64,000 bases of DNA from Aspidapion aeneum (lineage: Eukaryota > Arthropoda > Insecta > Coleoptera > Brentidae): the NCBI GenBank assembly GCA_963576565.1, contig OY755038.1, positions 203,519,013 through 203,583,012 on the forward strand, given 5' to 3'. How positions within the stretch are numbered: the first letter of the stretch is position 1; the number at the start of each line of letters is the position of its first letter. A model generated the notes under the pieces. That model was not told the origin of the DNA and did not search any database. It saw nothing but the letters and a program-made list of their open reading frames with translations. Made by a program: the position numbers and the translations under genes. Positions 20,111 to 33,000 of the stretch are shown one piece after another.

Positions 20111-21824
20111 TTAAACGAGATTTTTTGTTTTGTCTTAACTTTTTTGGGTGCTAGTTTGTTTGAGATAAATACTTATGAAAACTGCTGTTTAGAGAAGAGA
20201 ACAACTGTCAGACAGATTCGATCAGGCAACTAGAGTGCTGCAACTTGTTTTCCAATGGAGTTCGAATTGCGAGAGTGCAGTGCAGTGCAGCAGAAGTCGT
20301 AGATCAGACAGAGACCTACTACCATGTGAGTCTAGTCATAGAAACTCTCAGAGAGTACAAATGCACAAAAAGAAAGCTTTCATTACAATTATCATCTGAT
20401 GGGACTTTGCGTCTATTTTGCAAAATTGTAGTTTGGCCAAATTAGTCCTTTTTGTGTATTTACGAATAGATTATTTTCTTCAATTTTACTTTCAACATAT
20501 TCTTAAACATACTTTTGAGGAAGATGCACCCCTAAAACATTTTAAATTAAGATTTGAGGTGGAAAGTTTTAAAATAAAAACCGTATATTGTCGGGATATC
20601 ATATACTGTTATTCAATTATCTTTTTAATATAACTCAATCTCTTTTTTTGAACTATGTATTTTTGAGGCCTAAGATCGTAGTGGTGATGGTGATGATGTA
20701 CCGGTAATCGGACAAATTTTGTTTTTGTCACATAAACTGTTTTGATCTCTTTAGGGACATGGATTTTGTGCAGGACCCTGAAAGTTAAAATAAAACGATA
20801 GCATTACAAAATAATAACATGTCATGAGACAAAGAATTACTCATACTTAAAAAAAATCTTGCATGCCTACTTTTAATGCCAGTTAAGGAAAAAAAGAAAT
20901 ACAATAAAATAGTAATTTTTCTAATAAGAGCGTGATATGATATCGAGTTTTTGACGGACAGTTAAACGAACGAAGCGATAATTATTAAAAAAAAAACAAA
21001 TATAATTAAAACATATGTAAAAAAAATTAAAAACATGTAGGAACGTGACATTTTAAAGTTATTTTGCATTGACTAAAACAATGAAAAAATCGTACTTAAA
21101 TATGCCAATTATGCAAAAAAATAGCACTTTGTGCATTTGTTAGAACAATAAGTATATCAGTATTTTAAATATTAGCCCATAAATCTCTATTTGTACTAAC
21201 TTTTGATTTGAATATCCTTCCATAATTGTGATTAAAGATAGTTCATATAAAATAAAAATCGCCCAAAATACCTAAAAATAACAAACATATTTAAAGGTTA
21301 AATGCATATTAGTATATTGCCTATTTGTTTAAGTATTTATGAATTCTTGAACAGGTGAGAAAGAGTACTCCCAAAACTGTTTAGTTCCTTCTGTCCATGG
21401 TACCAACCAACTGTCTTTATTTTCGTCTTCTTGCAAACTACTTTTAATTTTCTAAATAATATCTTTAAAACTAAAAGAACTCACCCTTGAAACATTCATA
21501 TTTTTTAACGAAGAAACACTTTGTGCACTCTGTTACGTTTAACGAGCTACTATAATTAATAATTATAAAATTTTACTTATGAGAGTTTTGTGTTCATATA
21601 ATTCAAGCAAGACAAGAACAACTTTGTTGTGTAGCAAGATAATAACTTTCTTCAAAATTTCAAGTGCCATTAATGTTAAATGTTTAAGAAGGTAAAAGTT
21701 GTGAAATTATGTAATTTCTGTTTTACATGTTCTATCTACCAGGTTTTACGAATTAGAAAGATTTTGAGATTTTCATTGATTTTGATAATATGTTAGAAAA
21801 GGAAAAGAGCTGTTAGTTGCCTTA
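20111..21824. other. Intergenic, no gene seen
   Basis: About 1.7 kb of AT-rich DNA between the duplicated terminal exon and the hAT-like element. Short open stretches near 20245 and 20418 have no recognisable similarity. A CAGTGCAGTGCAG run lies at about 20277. Confidence 0.5.
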
Positions 21825-21832
21825 TACCACTA

Positions 21833-23535
21833 CAGAGCTGTCACAAATACACTATAAAAGTACTTCAAGTACAAGTACCAATTACATTAAGATTTGTAAA
21901 AGTACTTGAAGTACTAAGTACATTTTCTTTTCAAATGTACTTCAAGTATCAAGTACATTATTAAAGTATTTGATTTTCCCCAAGTACTGTACTTGAAGTA
22001 CAATAAAAGTACTTGAAGTACAATAGAAGTACTTCAAGTACTTGTACTTGAATAGAATAAAACATATAAAATACTAATATTATGAAATACCTACATTGAA
22101 GAAAAAGGTATGGTAATTTTAAACCTTCAGAAAAACAGAGCGCCCTCTAACAGCGATAGTGAAAAAATATTCGAGTTTGGCATTCCGAAAATCATCAGAG
22201 TACTAATTTTCAAAATTATATGTTAAAAAATGTCAATAAATTAAAAAAAAAATTGATTTTTATTGTTTAGTTTTAACATCCTTTATCTTAGAAATTGAGC
22301 AATTTCGGACGGAAGTAAGTTGTTAAAAATTAGCTTATTTTGACAACAATTCGTGTAGCAAGATTTTGTACAGACCTTTTGAAGACACCCCGTAAAAACT
22401 ACATATTTATCAGTATTTTAACTACTTACTTTATTCTGAATTTATCAATACCATCAAACTTCTATAACTTAAAGCGACAACAAAAACAGTTCGAGTAAGT
22501 GAGGTTCAACTGTATTTTAAACTTTTAAGGGCTAAAATATTGCAGTCTAAATTCAAATAAAATTCAAGATTGTTAAAAGAAGTTTAATTAAAAATTAGAA
22601 GGGACCCACGTACCCCACCTTTCCTTATTGCTTTTTTCGTAGTGCATTTGGGGCACTGTTCTTACCGTCAATAATTTATAACTCACTCATAGAAAGTACT
22701 ATTTTTATAATAGCCCACCTAAATCATTACTACGGAAACTGCTTAAAAACTTGATTGTCAAACTAAATAAACATAACAAACGTAATTATCCAAGGAATCT
22801 TTTGAGGTGTACCTAGTCAAAGACTAAATAAATTTTCTGGTTCTTTAAACCAAGCTTCATCAAACGTAAAAATTACGTCTGCTGCTCGGCGAGTACGTGG
22901 ATCCCCAAAAATCCGCAACTCCCGAACCGCACTACCGTTACCGACACCCCTCAATAGATGGCATGACAGTGCTGCAGTAGTTTCTCACACTGAATTTGAA
23001 TTTCTTGTTCCACGAAATAATAAAGCGTGCAAATAATAAAGCCTATGGGCAATATTCTTTGGATAATTGTGTACCTAATATTACGATTGTTTGGGCGATT
23101 TATTAAGACCTACCTATCAAGGTTGCTAAAATACCGGACTTCACTGCCAGGTTGATAAAAACCGGACAGGTGGCAACCCTGAGGCTTCCACTTTCTTCAA
23201 CATTTGAACTTTATATCTCACCTATCTACATTGTACTTCAAGTAAAAACATTTTATTGTACTTGAAGTACTGAAAGTACTTCGAATGTACTTGAAGTACT
23301 TTGAATCTACTTGAAGTACTTATAATGTACTTGAAGTACTTTCGATGTACTTGAAGTACTTTTTAGTGTACTTGAAGTACTGTACTTGACAAAATCAAGT
23401 ACATTGTTAAAAGTACTTTAAGTACCAAGTACAATTTAGTGGATTGTAGATGTACTTCAAGTACAGTACTTAAAGTACTTGTAAGTACTTGAAGTACAAT
23501 TTCAAGTACTGTACTTGAAGTACCTGACAGCTCTG
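21833..23535. mobile_element. hAT-like non-autonomous element with subterminal GTACTTGAAGTAC arrays, 1.7 kb
   Basis: The 11-bp inverted ends CAGAGCTGTCA and TGACAGCTCTG are flanked by a perfect 8-bp duplication TACCACTA (21825-21832 and 23536-23543). The palindrome GTACTTGAAGTAC and close variants occur about seven times in the left arm (21858-22050) and more than ten times in the right arm (23228-23522). The roughly 1.2-kb middle has no transposase frame. hAT transposases are known to bind clustered subterminal motifs, so the arrays are probably such sites. Confidence 0.88.
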
Positions 23536-23543
23536 TACCACTA

Positions 23544-24286
23544 TAATAGTTTTTTGATTTTTTTCTCTGATTCGTTAAAAAGTTCTTGCACATGAACACA
23601 ACAGTACTTAAATATAGATTTATTATTGTTCGCAAAATACCTATCTGGGTGTTTTGAGGGTGGGTTTATTTGAGAGGCAAATCGATGCAGAATCATTAAG
23701 TTATACCGTTACTGAGAGACAACTTCGGGTTCAGGAGCTATAGATTTAGCACCTAGCAAAACTACCAGAAAGAACTTTAAGAAGATTTAATAACTATTTT
23801 CGAATAAAATTATATCTTAAAAACACTATGGTTTTAGAAAACAGGATCATCAGAAGATGCTCTTTTAGAAATGGCAAATATTTACAAAGCCGTTGAAAAC
23901 ACAAAGCCGGTCATTGCTGTCTTCACCGATTCTAAAAAGCATTCGATACAGTTAACCACTCTGAAATGCTAAGGTTCGCCTGCGACTTCGATTGTGGCGT
24001 TAGTGGCATTCCGCATAAACTAATTACGGATTATTTTACTTTTGAAATATATATAGTAAAAAACGAACATTGAATGCGGTTTGCCAGGGCACGGTTTTAG
24101 CCCCCTTTTCTGGGACGAACCTAAATAGGCGTCTCGACCTTAAAATCGATGGAGATATAATATAAAATATAATTCCTAAAGATCAACTCCTCTAAAATCA
24201 ATTTTGTGTATTTTGCATTACAGTCATCACGGCCTTACCCAGAGGGTGGGGTTAAGGGTTTAACCCCCCCCCCCCCCTACTTAACC
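23544..24286 (+). pseudogene. Fragment of LINE reverse transcriptase (about 23840-24130) in repeat debris
   Basis: Plus-strand 23845-24000 reads SSEDALLEMANIYKAVENTKPVIAVFTDSKK in two pieces, then a frameshifted stretch equivalent to AFDTVNHSEML, the region around the first catalytic Asp of LINE RTs. Downstream CGLPGHGFSPLFW corresponds to the GLPQG-type motif. Stops and frameshifts are common. The right part carries a run of C after GGGTTTAA near 24256. Confidence 0.6.
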
Positions 24287-24846
24287 CTCGTCTTTTGTCT
24301 AGTCTTTTGTCTTGGTTTAGTCATATGTCTTGTCATAAGAAAGTTAAAACCACTGTTTCTTATGGGAGTGTTCATACAATGCTTTTGCTTTTGTTTTTGA
24401 TTAGTCTTTGTCTTAAGAGTTGCCAACTTTCAATCCTTAGGACAACGACTAAGACGAGTGACAGACATCAGCTGATGTTTGTTGTTTTGTTTTACAGGGC
24501 GTCCGAAGAGCGCAAGCGCGCGGTTGAAATTTTGAATTTACCTCCATTAATCATGTTTTTAACAGAAAATCTCAACATAACCTCAAAATTTTATTTGCTT
24601 TTTTTTCCTTTTCGCTTTCGTTCTTTCGTGTCTGTGTTTCGTGCACAGATTAGGTTAAATAAGATCATTTTGTGTAGAAAATAACTTTTGAAGAGGGCCT
24701 TTTTATTGAAATGGATTTTTTTTTTCAGTGAGTTATGACTAAGACTAATCAAAAACAAAAGACGAGTATGAACAGCCGATTTTGTTTAAGACAGCTAAGA
24801 CTAATCAAAGGACAAAGACTAATCAAAAACAAAAGACTCAGACGAG
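24287..24846. repeat. Foldback-type repeat with GTCTTTTG / CAAAAGAC arrays
   Basis: The left end CTCGTCTTTTGTCTAGTC and the right end CAAAAGACTCAGACGAG are inverted. Multiple copies of ACTAATCAAAAACAAAAGAC (right, 24738-24835) match inverted TTTTGTTTTTGATTAGTC (left, about 24389). It looks like a non-autonomous foldback element. There is no gene, although an ORF crosses its middle. Confidence 0.6.
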
Positions 24847-25126
24847 TATGAACAATACTTAAAACACACGGCCCTTGTTTACTATATGAACGGGAATAAA
24901 TAGTGCCTTCTTTTATTAATTGAAAATAAACGACGAAAGATTTAAAAACGACTTTGATATGTCAATTTTGAAGGATTAACTGTCAGTTTTCAATGTGAAT
25001 GTTTCAAAATAGTGCCTGGCACAATTATAGCCTGACTGTATTTCAATTATTCTCTATTATATTTACTGCCGATGCCGTCTCTAAAAAGAAAGCCACATTT
25101 TGAAATAAAATGTAAAATAAATGATT

Positions 25127-25330
25127 CATGACAGATCTGATACCTTCCTAGCCCACTACCACACTCTACGTAAACTCCATGCTATATCAGCCTTGAAAAC
25201 AGTTTTTTGTAAATATCTCAGAAACGGAAGCTATGAAGTTTTTGGTTAACACAAATTATTAAGAAAAATTTCTTTTTGTAAAAATTAAATTTGGTTCATA
25301 AGTTATAAAGCTCTCTTTTATTTTTGACAT
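25127..25330. repeat. Copy of the interspersed repeat also at 1448-1580
   Basis: TATCAGCCTTGAAAACAGTT, TAAATATCTCAGAAAC and ACACAAATTATT recur in the same order and orientation as at 1478-1555. This copy has an extra roughly 50 bp near 25150. Non-coding. Confidence 0.65.
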
Positions 25331-25737
25331 ATTAAGCGCCATCGCCCATCTTTGTGTCAGCTGGGGAACCTAATTGTTTTTTCAGTAAGTTTAATTAAGG
25401 TCACTATATCACGAAGATATAGTGACCTTAAGTTTAATAGGCTAGGTAATAGGTTTAACAGGAGGCGTTAAAAATATATACTGCACAAAAATTAAAGGAT
25501 AATTTTTCGAAATTTAGCTGCCATTTTCTTTGAAAGTGAAGTGAAGGTGTCAAATTTTTTATTAGTTTTAAATTGAGTAGGTCCAACTTAAAGTAAATCC
25601 TTCAAAATTATTTTTATTCCTCCTAAAACAGAAAATATTCAGTTATTTTATCAACTATGACAGCCGCCATCTCTTATTCTAAGGCCGGACAATCGGGGAT
25701 CCTGGAACGAAAATTTATCTTATGGTCATAGGTACTA

Positions 25738-25788
25738 GAGACCCTGTATGTATGACATTGTAAAAATATGTCATACATTCAGGGTCTC
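25738..25788. mobile_element. 51-bp hairpin made only of the two ends of the GAGACCCTGTATG element
   Basis: GAGACCCTGTATGTATGACA joined through a short AT loop to TGTCATACATTCAGGGTCTC, flanked by TA on both sides. These are the ends of the 1.1-kb element at 15422-16547 with nothing between, so it is a near-minimal MITE. Confidence 0.85.
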
Positions 25789-26076
25789 TAATAGGTACTA
25801 CTATGCCATATATAAAAAATATACCCTTTTTGCAGCTTTTTTAACAAATTTACTCTAAATCCATAAGGGTTGATAGATAGACCGAAAAATTCTTCCCTTT
25901 GTAACTTAATCGACGCTTTCTGTAAATCTTCAGCAGATTTTTTAACAAATTCTAGGTGTAATAAGTTTTTATTTTTCTTGCATTTTTTTCTCAATTAATA
26001 TCTATGATTTCGCTCATTTTATTATTTATTATTGTGCATGTAAAAGAAAAAAAACGTAAAATATAAAAAAATATGT

Positions 26077-26082
26077 TTTATT
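26077..26082 (-). promoter_or_regulatory. Candidate polyadenylation signal AATAAA of the Gly-rich gene
   Basis: The minus-strand AATAAA lies about 860 nt beyond the stop at 26944. Other AATAAA-like hexamers lie near 26285 and 26020, so the exact 3' end is uncertain. Confidence 0.4.
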
Positions 26083-26943
26083 AAAAACACAAAAATCACA
26101 ACAATAACATTTTTACAATATTTACAAAAACACATATTCAGTCACAAGTAAACTATAAAGAATTAATTGAAAAAGATAGGCTTACAACTAAAGCAAGACT
26201 TATACAGCAAATAATATAAATTAAAAAAAATTCAAATTCAAAAAAATAGCTGTGCTATTATTGTCACCTGAGTGATAATTTTCCTTTATTGGCTTATATT
26301 TTTAAAATAAACTATCTGCTGTATCAATCTATCTTAATTATTAGATGTAATATCTTGTAAAACAAAGAAATAAATATCTACATATACAAGGTACAACATA
26401 AAACTTACAAAATTGAAGTCATATAAAAATTAAAAGTTACAGAAATTGATCGCTAAAAGCCAATTGAAAATTTATCTGTGGTTAGTTAACTATTACTTTT
26501 TGTTATTAATTAACTGTATTAGTAGTCTAAATTCTTTGTAAATTTATAAAAAAAATATTTCTAAGCGGTAGTTTTTGAAATAATAATATTTAAGACAAAC
26601 GGCACAGACAAAGAAGAAAGACGAGGAGTAATTTTGAAACAATATCTGCAAGAGTTGTATTCACACTAACAAACATAGTTCTGTAATAAGGCGCGTCCAC
26701 ATTTGAGGCAAATTCCAAAATACTAGAATATGCCATTTAACTAATTAAAAAAAAATCATTTGTACGATATTTATAGGGTTCTAACCTCGGTTTTAGACTT
26801 GCGAATGCAGACGCACCTTTGTTTAATTTAGTTAAATTTTTGGAGTACCAACTAAATTAAGAATATTAACATAAACTAAAATAAGCGTCACAGATTTTGA
26901 ATTAAAAATATTCTTGAATTTAAAGAATACTCTCATAAAATTT

Positions 26944-27044
26944 TTAGTCCCATCCTCCTCCATGGCCTCCTCCTCCTCCTCCATGGCCACCTCCTCCTCC
27001 GTAGCCCCCTCCTCCTCCGTAACCTCCTCCTCCTCCTCCATGAC
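26944..27044 (-). CDS. Gly-rich gene exon 17 (terminal)
   Basis: Acceptor CTTTTAG|GT, then Gly runs with Tyr and His (GHGGGGGGYGGGGGYGGGGG and on), ending GGGWD and TAA at 26944-26946. The closing Trp-Asp is the only acidic/aromatic end cap. The roughly 0.9-kb 3' UTR is AT-rich. Confidence 0.85.
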
Positions 27045-30000
27045 CTAAAAGACAACAAAAGAAATTTAAAATATTGATTGTACAGGTTTTTTTTTAAAAG
27101 GTAACAGGAGTCTTTTTTGTTGATTTATAGTACGCCGTTGGAAAGCCCTCGAACACGTGTATTTTGTTTGCGAGGGGGACACTCTTTCTAAATTCTTCTA
27201 GCACACACCTCTTCGAGGGGTAAACTTTAAATCTAATATTTTGAATAAGGAAAATGGGTCAAGTGATAAGTTTCTTTAAATGTCTTCACACCAGTGTAAA
27301 AACTTTACAAATCAATTGATTTGTTTTTGAGTTCATTCCTTCCAAAGTTACCTAAATAATTTTGTCAATTCTTGTCAGGAATATTTTAAATTTAATTATT
27401 ATATTATATGTATAAAAAAATTTATTTTATTGCGGATTGTGGGAGGCCACTCTTGAGCATTTATTTTAGAGTATTGCAAAAAAATTGTTTTTAGTTTTTA
27501 TCAACATGTAAAACTAATCCTATGCTAAAAATAGTAAAAGCCCGACTCCTTTTTCTTCAGTAACAATCAATCTTGGATTTTTTTTCTCTAAAACTAATCC
27601 TATATCCAAATATTTTTGAAAAAAGGAGCTACTTAAAAAAAAGTAATTGATACTTTATTGTAGACAATGAAATTTTCATTAAAATTAGGATTTCCTTCTC
27701 CTCAGAAACTACTCACTAATATTTTTATGTTTAAAAATTTTCTAAGAAACGGAGCTATTCGAAAAGAAGTAAGAAACTACTAACACCTTATCCAAAATAA
27801 ATGCAGTACTATTTTTAAGTTTACCAATTTTCTTGGAATTGGAGCTATTTGAAAAAAAAAGCACATGAATTACATGATACTATTGTGAATAACGTTCTTT
27901 CCATTAAAATTTTGATTTTCCTTTATTGGTCCTTTCCATAGTTTTAAGTTTACCAATTTTCTTAGAAACGGAGATATTTAAAAAAAAGTACATGATACTT
28001 TATTGTAGACAATGAAAGTTTCATTAAAATTTGGATTTTCTTTTATTGGTCCTTTCCTCAGAATTAATCCAAAATAATTGCACCAATAATTTTAAGTTTA
28101 TCAATTTTTTTAGGAGCTCTTCTTTGAAAAAGATGATACTTTATTGTAGATGAGTAGCGCTAAGTGGTATCACCACGTTCCGCTACTGCGCTGGCAGTCC
28201 GGTTCCAACAATGAGTAACAGATAGTATGATGGCGCTTCCAGGATCAAAATATTCCGGAGGTAAAATACCCGACCACTCGGATCTCCGGGCGTCGGGTGA
28301 TCCTGGGGGTCCTTCATGCAAAGATATTAAAAGAAGACCAAAAACTCAACTCAGAATTGATTTTAGCAATATAAGAGGATTAAGTACCAACATGAATTCA
28401 GTTCACCAACATCTTGAAGAACAAAGACCTGACATCCTTGTTCTCACTGAAACTAAAATCAGTTCTGCAACACCTATTGTGAACTATCTTTATCCCGGCT
28501 ATGACCTACATCACCGATTTCGACATAATTTTGGGATCTGTGTGTACATTAAAAATGACCTTTCATGTCATCGAGAGGAGAAGCTAGAACCAGCGAACCT
28601 CGATATCATATGGCTGAAATTCACCTCAAAGTCATCGACCAAGTTCATTTGCTGCCTCTACCGACCGCCAAGTAACACCGAGTATCAAAACTTTTTTGCG
28701 ACATTATCCGAAAACTGTGATAATATACAGTCTAACTATCCACATGCGGAAATTGTTTTTTTAGGCGATTTCAACGTCCACAATATACCCTGGCTAAAAC
28801 ACCACAACAAAACAGATAATGAAGGCAGGGAAGCAGAAGCTTTTGCCATAAGTTGTGGTCTAACGCAGCTTGTCGATGAACCTACCCGTATCTCAGAAAG
28901 GGGTGAATTTGCAGCGCTTTTAGACTTGTTCCTAACTACAAATCCTGACTTGTACACAATTCAAGTAGATCCCCCACTTGGTTCATCCGATCATAAACTT
29001 ATAAGAACAAAGTGCGAAATGTTCATACCGCCAAGCCAACAATCACTTCCTCGTAAAATGTGGCACTATAAATCGGCAAAATGGAATGACCTTAAACAGT
29101 TTTACCTGGATTTTCCATGGCAAGAAGTTTGCTTTAAAACAGCTGATCCCACTATTTGCTGTAATGAAATAACAAAAGTAATCTTATCTGGAATGGATGC
29201 ATATATCCCACATACAATAAAAAGCAGAGCTAATGCAAAACCTTGGTTCAACAGCCAGTGTCAAACGGCTGTACAGAAAAAACACAGAGCATATAACCTT
29301 TGGAAACGACAACAAACCGCTCAAAACAACACAGAATTTATAGAAGCCAGAAATAGTTGCAAAATTACTATTGACGCCGCCAAAGAAACATACAATCAAA
29401 GAATAAAAAACAGGTTGTTGAATTGTCCAAGTAGTTCTAGGTCCTTTTGGTCTCTTGCAAAAGCCGTTGGATCAAACTTCACCAAGTCATCCATACCACC
29501 ACTTACAGATAAAAACACTCACTCAGCCACAACATCAGAGGAAAAAGCCAATATGCTGGCCAAAATCTTTTCCTCCAACTCAAACCTAACAGTGCCAAAT
29601 GGAAAAACTCCACCGTTCATTGAAAGGGTTTCCCACAGTATGCCAGAGGTACCCTTTTGTCACAGAGAAATACGAAAATCCCTTAAAAAGTTGGATACAA
29701 ACAAAGCAATGGGTCCAGATGGCATTCCCGCGATAGTACTCAAAAATTGTGCTAACGAACTCACCCCAACTTTCGCTAAATTATTCAGTTTATCTTACAG
29801 GCAAGGAGTATATCCATCATCATGGAAGTCTGCCGCAGTACAACCTATTCCAAAGAAAGGAAAAAAGACAGATCCGTTAAACTATAGACCAATTGCTCTA
29901 CTTCCGGTGATATCAAAAGTAATGGAAAGAGTTGTGAATAATCACCTAACCAAGTACTTGGAAAAGTACAAACTTATCAACGACAAGCAATACGGATTTC

Positions 30001-33000
30001 GAAAATATAGGTCAACTGGCGATTTACTTACATACGTCACTCATTTATGGCAAAAAGCGATTGAGTTACGGGGCGAAACAAGAACAATTGCCTTAGATAT
30101 ATCAAAAGCATTCGATAAAGTCTGGCATGAAAATCTGCTCAACAAGCTTAAAGCAATGGGATTGTCGCCGAAACTTTGCACTTGGTTTGAAAGTTACCTT
30201 AAGGATAGATCCATTTATGTTGCACTGGATGGCCGGAACTCCAACTCTTACCAAATAAATGCTGGTGTGCCACAGGGAGCAATCCTTTCGCCAACACTTT
30301 TTCTGATTTACATAAATGACCTCATAGATAAAACAGTAAATCCACTTTATTGCTTTGCAGATGATGGCAATGTAGTCTCCTCAGTCATACCACCCACTCA
30401 GTGTCTATCCGCACGTGAATTCCATCATCTTAGACAAACTCAAATATCGCAGATAAATAACGACCTGGAGATAATAGAGGACTGGGGCAACAAAAACCTT
30501 GTACAGTTCAACGCGCAGAAAACCCAAGCAGCCCTGTTTTCAAAAAAGACCAGCACCGGTGAGCCAAACATCATGCTATCTGGAAGTGCTGTCGCATTGC
30601 GGAGCCAGTTGAACATCTTAGGAGTCACTGCAGAGACCAACATGTCTTGGCACAGTCACGTGGCAGATATAGCTAAAAGGGCGTCCCAAAAGCTTGGGGT
30701 GCTATTTCGTACAAGACATCTGTATACACCAAGCCAACTGCTGACACTCTACAAAGCCCAGATTCGACCAACTATGGAGTACTGCTCACATATATGGAGT
30801 GCGGCACCCAAACGTACCTTAATGCTTTTGAATACCGTGCAAAAACGAGCTATCAAGCTGATCAATGACCCCGCACTTACCCGTAGCTTGGATAGTCTCG
30901 AACATCGAAGAACTGTGGGCGATCTATCTCTCTTCTACAGGTATTATCACGGAAAATGCTCTGAAGAGTTGGCACGTATGATCCCCCCGGGAGTAGCACC
31001 TACTAGGCGAACACGTCAAACAGACGGTAACCATCAATTTACTGTCAAAATAGAGGCACCAAGAACCTCATTATATCAGAATTCATATCTCTGGAGAACA
31101 GCATCGCTGTGGAATAAACTCCCTGCGACAGTTTTCCCTGCAGGTTACAACCTGAACCGTTTCAAAACCAACACACACCAACATTTCCGCGCACTGGCCG
31201 CTTCTCGAGCGTGATAGGGACCTCCTTGCGAGTGCGCTTAACCGTAAAAAAAAAAAAAAAAAAAAAAAAAAAGACAATGAAATTTCGATTAAAATTATGT
31301 ATATGTTTCCTAAAAAGTTGTTCATACTGGGTATAGTTAGTTGTTAAATCACACAGGGTAGGTCTTTCTCCACTAATTTTATTTATAAAATTTCAACTGA
31401 CATGATTTGATATCATTATCTATCGATGTTATCATCAGGGTTGTAAACTTTATGGAGTTATACCACGGATAACCATTTGTTAGGTGATCCGTAGCTATAC
31501 CATCTCAGCAGGTACACCTTTCAAGCGTAGCCTTAAATTAATAAAAAGTCAACTTGCAGCCGACAATAAAAAAGATAAATAATCTCTTTTTTCGTTGTCG
31601 GCTGTTGCAAGATGATTTATTATTTTATTTGAGGCTACACTATAATGTGTTGCCAACTGAGATAAAATCACTTTCTCTAGCTCTTGAAACATGTTGGTTG
31701 TAATGTTCTAAATTAAATTGGTGGAAAAAGTCCTACCTTGTTTGGTTTTATAGATTCTTACCTCCACCACCGCCTCCTCCGTAACCTCCGCCGCCTCCAG
31801 AAATGCCAACCCATCCACTTGAGCCTCCACCATGGCCACCTCCGCCTCCGTAGCCACCTCCTCCTCCTCCGCCTCCATAACCACCTGAAGGATTAAACAA
31901 AAACTGTATGATTTAGGATGTTTGATATTGCGTGGAGTGTTTGACGCTATTGAAAAAGCCACCAAAACTCTATTCGTAATTATCCTGATATCGTGTTTTG
32001 TTGAAAAAAAAATTACCTCCTCCGCCATGGTGGTCACCTCCTCCTCCATGGTGATCACCACCTCCTCCGTAACCTCCACCACCTCCGCCTCCGAAGCCAC
32101 CTGGAAGGAGAAAAATCTGTTTTAAAGTAGACAGTTGGGCGTGTATTTTTAAAAAAGCTAGATAAAAGAGTGTATATTTGTATATGTCCTAATTGCTTAT
32201 TAATCCGGTTTATGAAGCACCCGTAAGGACAGTTAGGTCTTTATATCGGCAACAAATTGATATCATTAGCAGATATAAAAGATCTTTGGTTACATCAACA
32301 ACAATTCTGGATAGAGGAGCTCGAATACGAGGTCTAAACTTAGATCAGGCAAAAGAAAGAGATGCTCAAAAGTTACAGGTACTTAATCGAATCTTCAAAC
32401 AAAGACAACATTTTACTTGCCTTGGATCAAATATAAACAAAGAAGACTCTGACTCAGACGAAATTAACCAGTTAGCGAAAACAAAGCCTTCTATAAACAT
32501 CAATCCTAACGAGATCTGGCAAGTCAAGAATCTATACTAGAATTAATAGTTCAGTGTAGTGACTGTGAATCGTAAATGCACAGAAAAAAAAAATATTTGA
32601 TTGACTGTTTTGTTGAAAAAAATCTTACCTCCTCCTCCGTGGTGGTCACCACCTCCTCCGTGGTGGTCACCACCTCCTCCGTGATGGTCACCACCTCCTC
32701 CGTAACCTCCACCTCCTCCGCCTCCGAAGCCACCTGAAAGAAAAAATATGTTTTAGGGGAAACTTCGTCTTCGTTGCTTTTTAATCTAGTTCACGAAACT
32801 CCCGTTAGGGCGATTGACACTAGCGAATATATTGGCACCAAATCTGTGCAGATTAGTGTCAATAGTAGATATGAAAGATCTTTGGTTAAATAGGTAACAA
32901 TTCTGGATAGAGGAGCTCGAATACGAGGTCAAAAAAGAAATCAGCCAAGAAAGAAATGCTCAATAATTACAGGTAGTTAATCGAACAAGAGCAAAATTTA

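Noticed and set aside
21858..23522. Repeated GTACTTGAAGTAC clusters as a CRISPR-like array
   Set aside because: The units are palindromic with irregular spacing and similar spacers, and lie inside TIRs with an 8-bp target duplication in a eukaryotic setting, so this is a DNA transposon.
24206..24684. Overlapping open frames of 64 and 129 residues
   Set aside because: They cover a foldback element with repeated GTCTTTTG motifs; composition and lack of similarity point to chance frames.
31708..32100. Long Glu/Val/Ala-rich open frame on the minus strand, and Ser/Thr/Val-rich frames on the plus strand, over the Gly-rich exons
   Set aside because: These are shadow frames of GGN repeats. They run through splice sites and differ between exons, whereas the Gly frame joins in phase across all 17 exons.
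32193..32540. 115-residue open frame in an intron as a separate gene
   Set aside because: Sister introns carry decayed copies of the same sequence with stops. It resembles a LINE C-terminal region and has no promoter or splice support.
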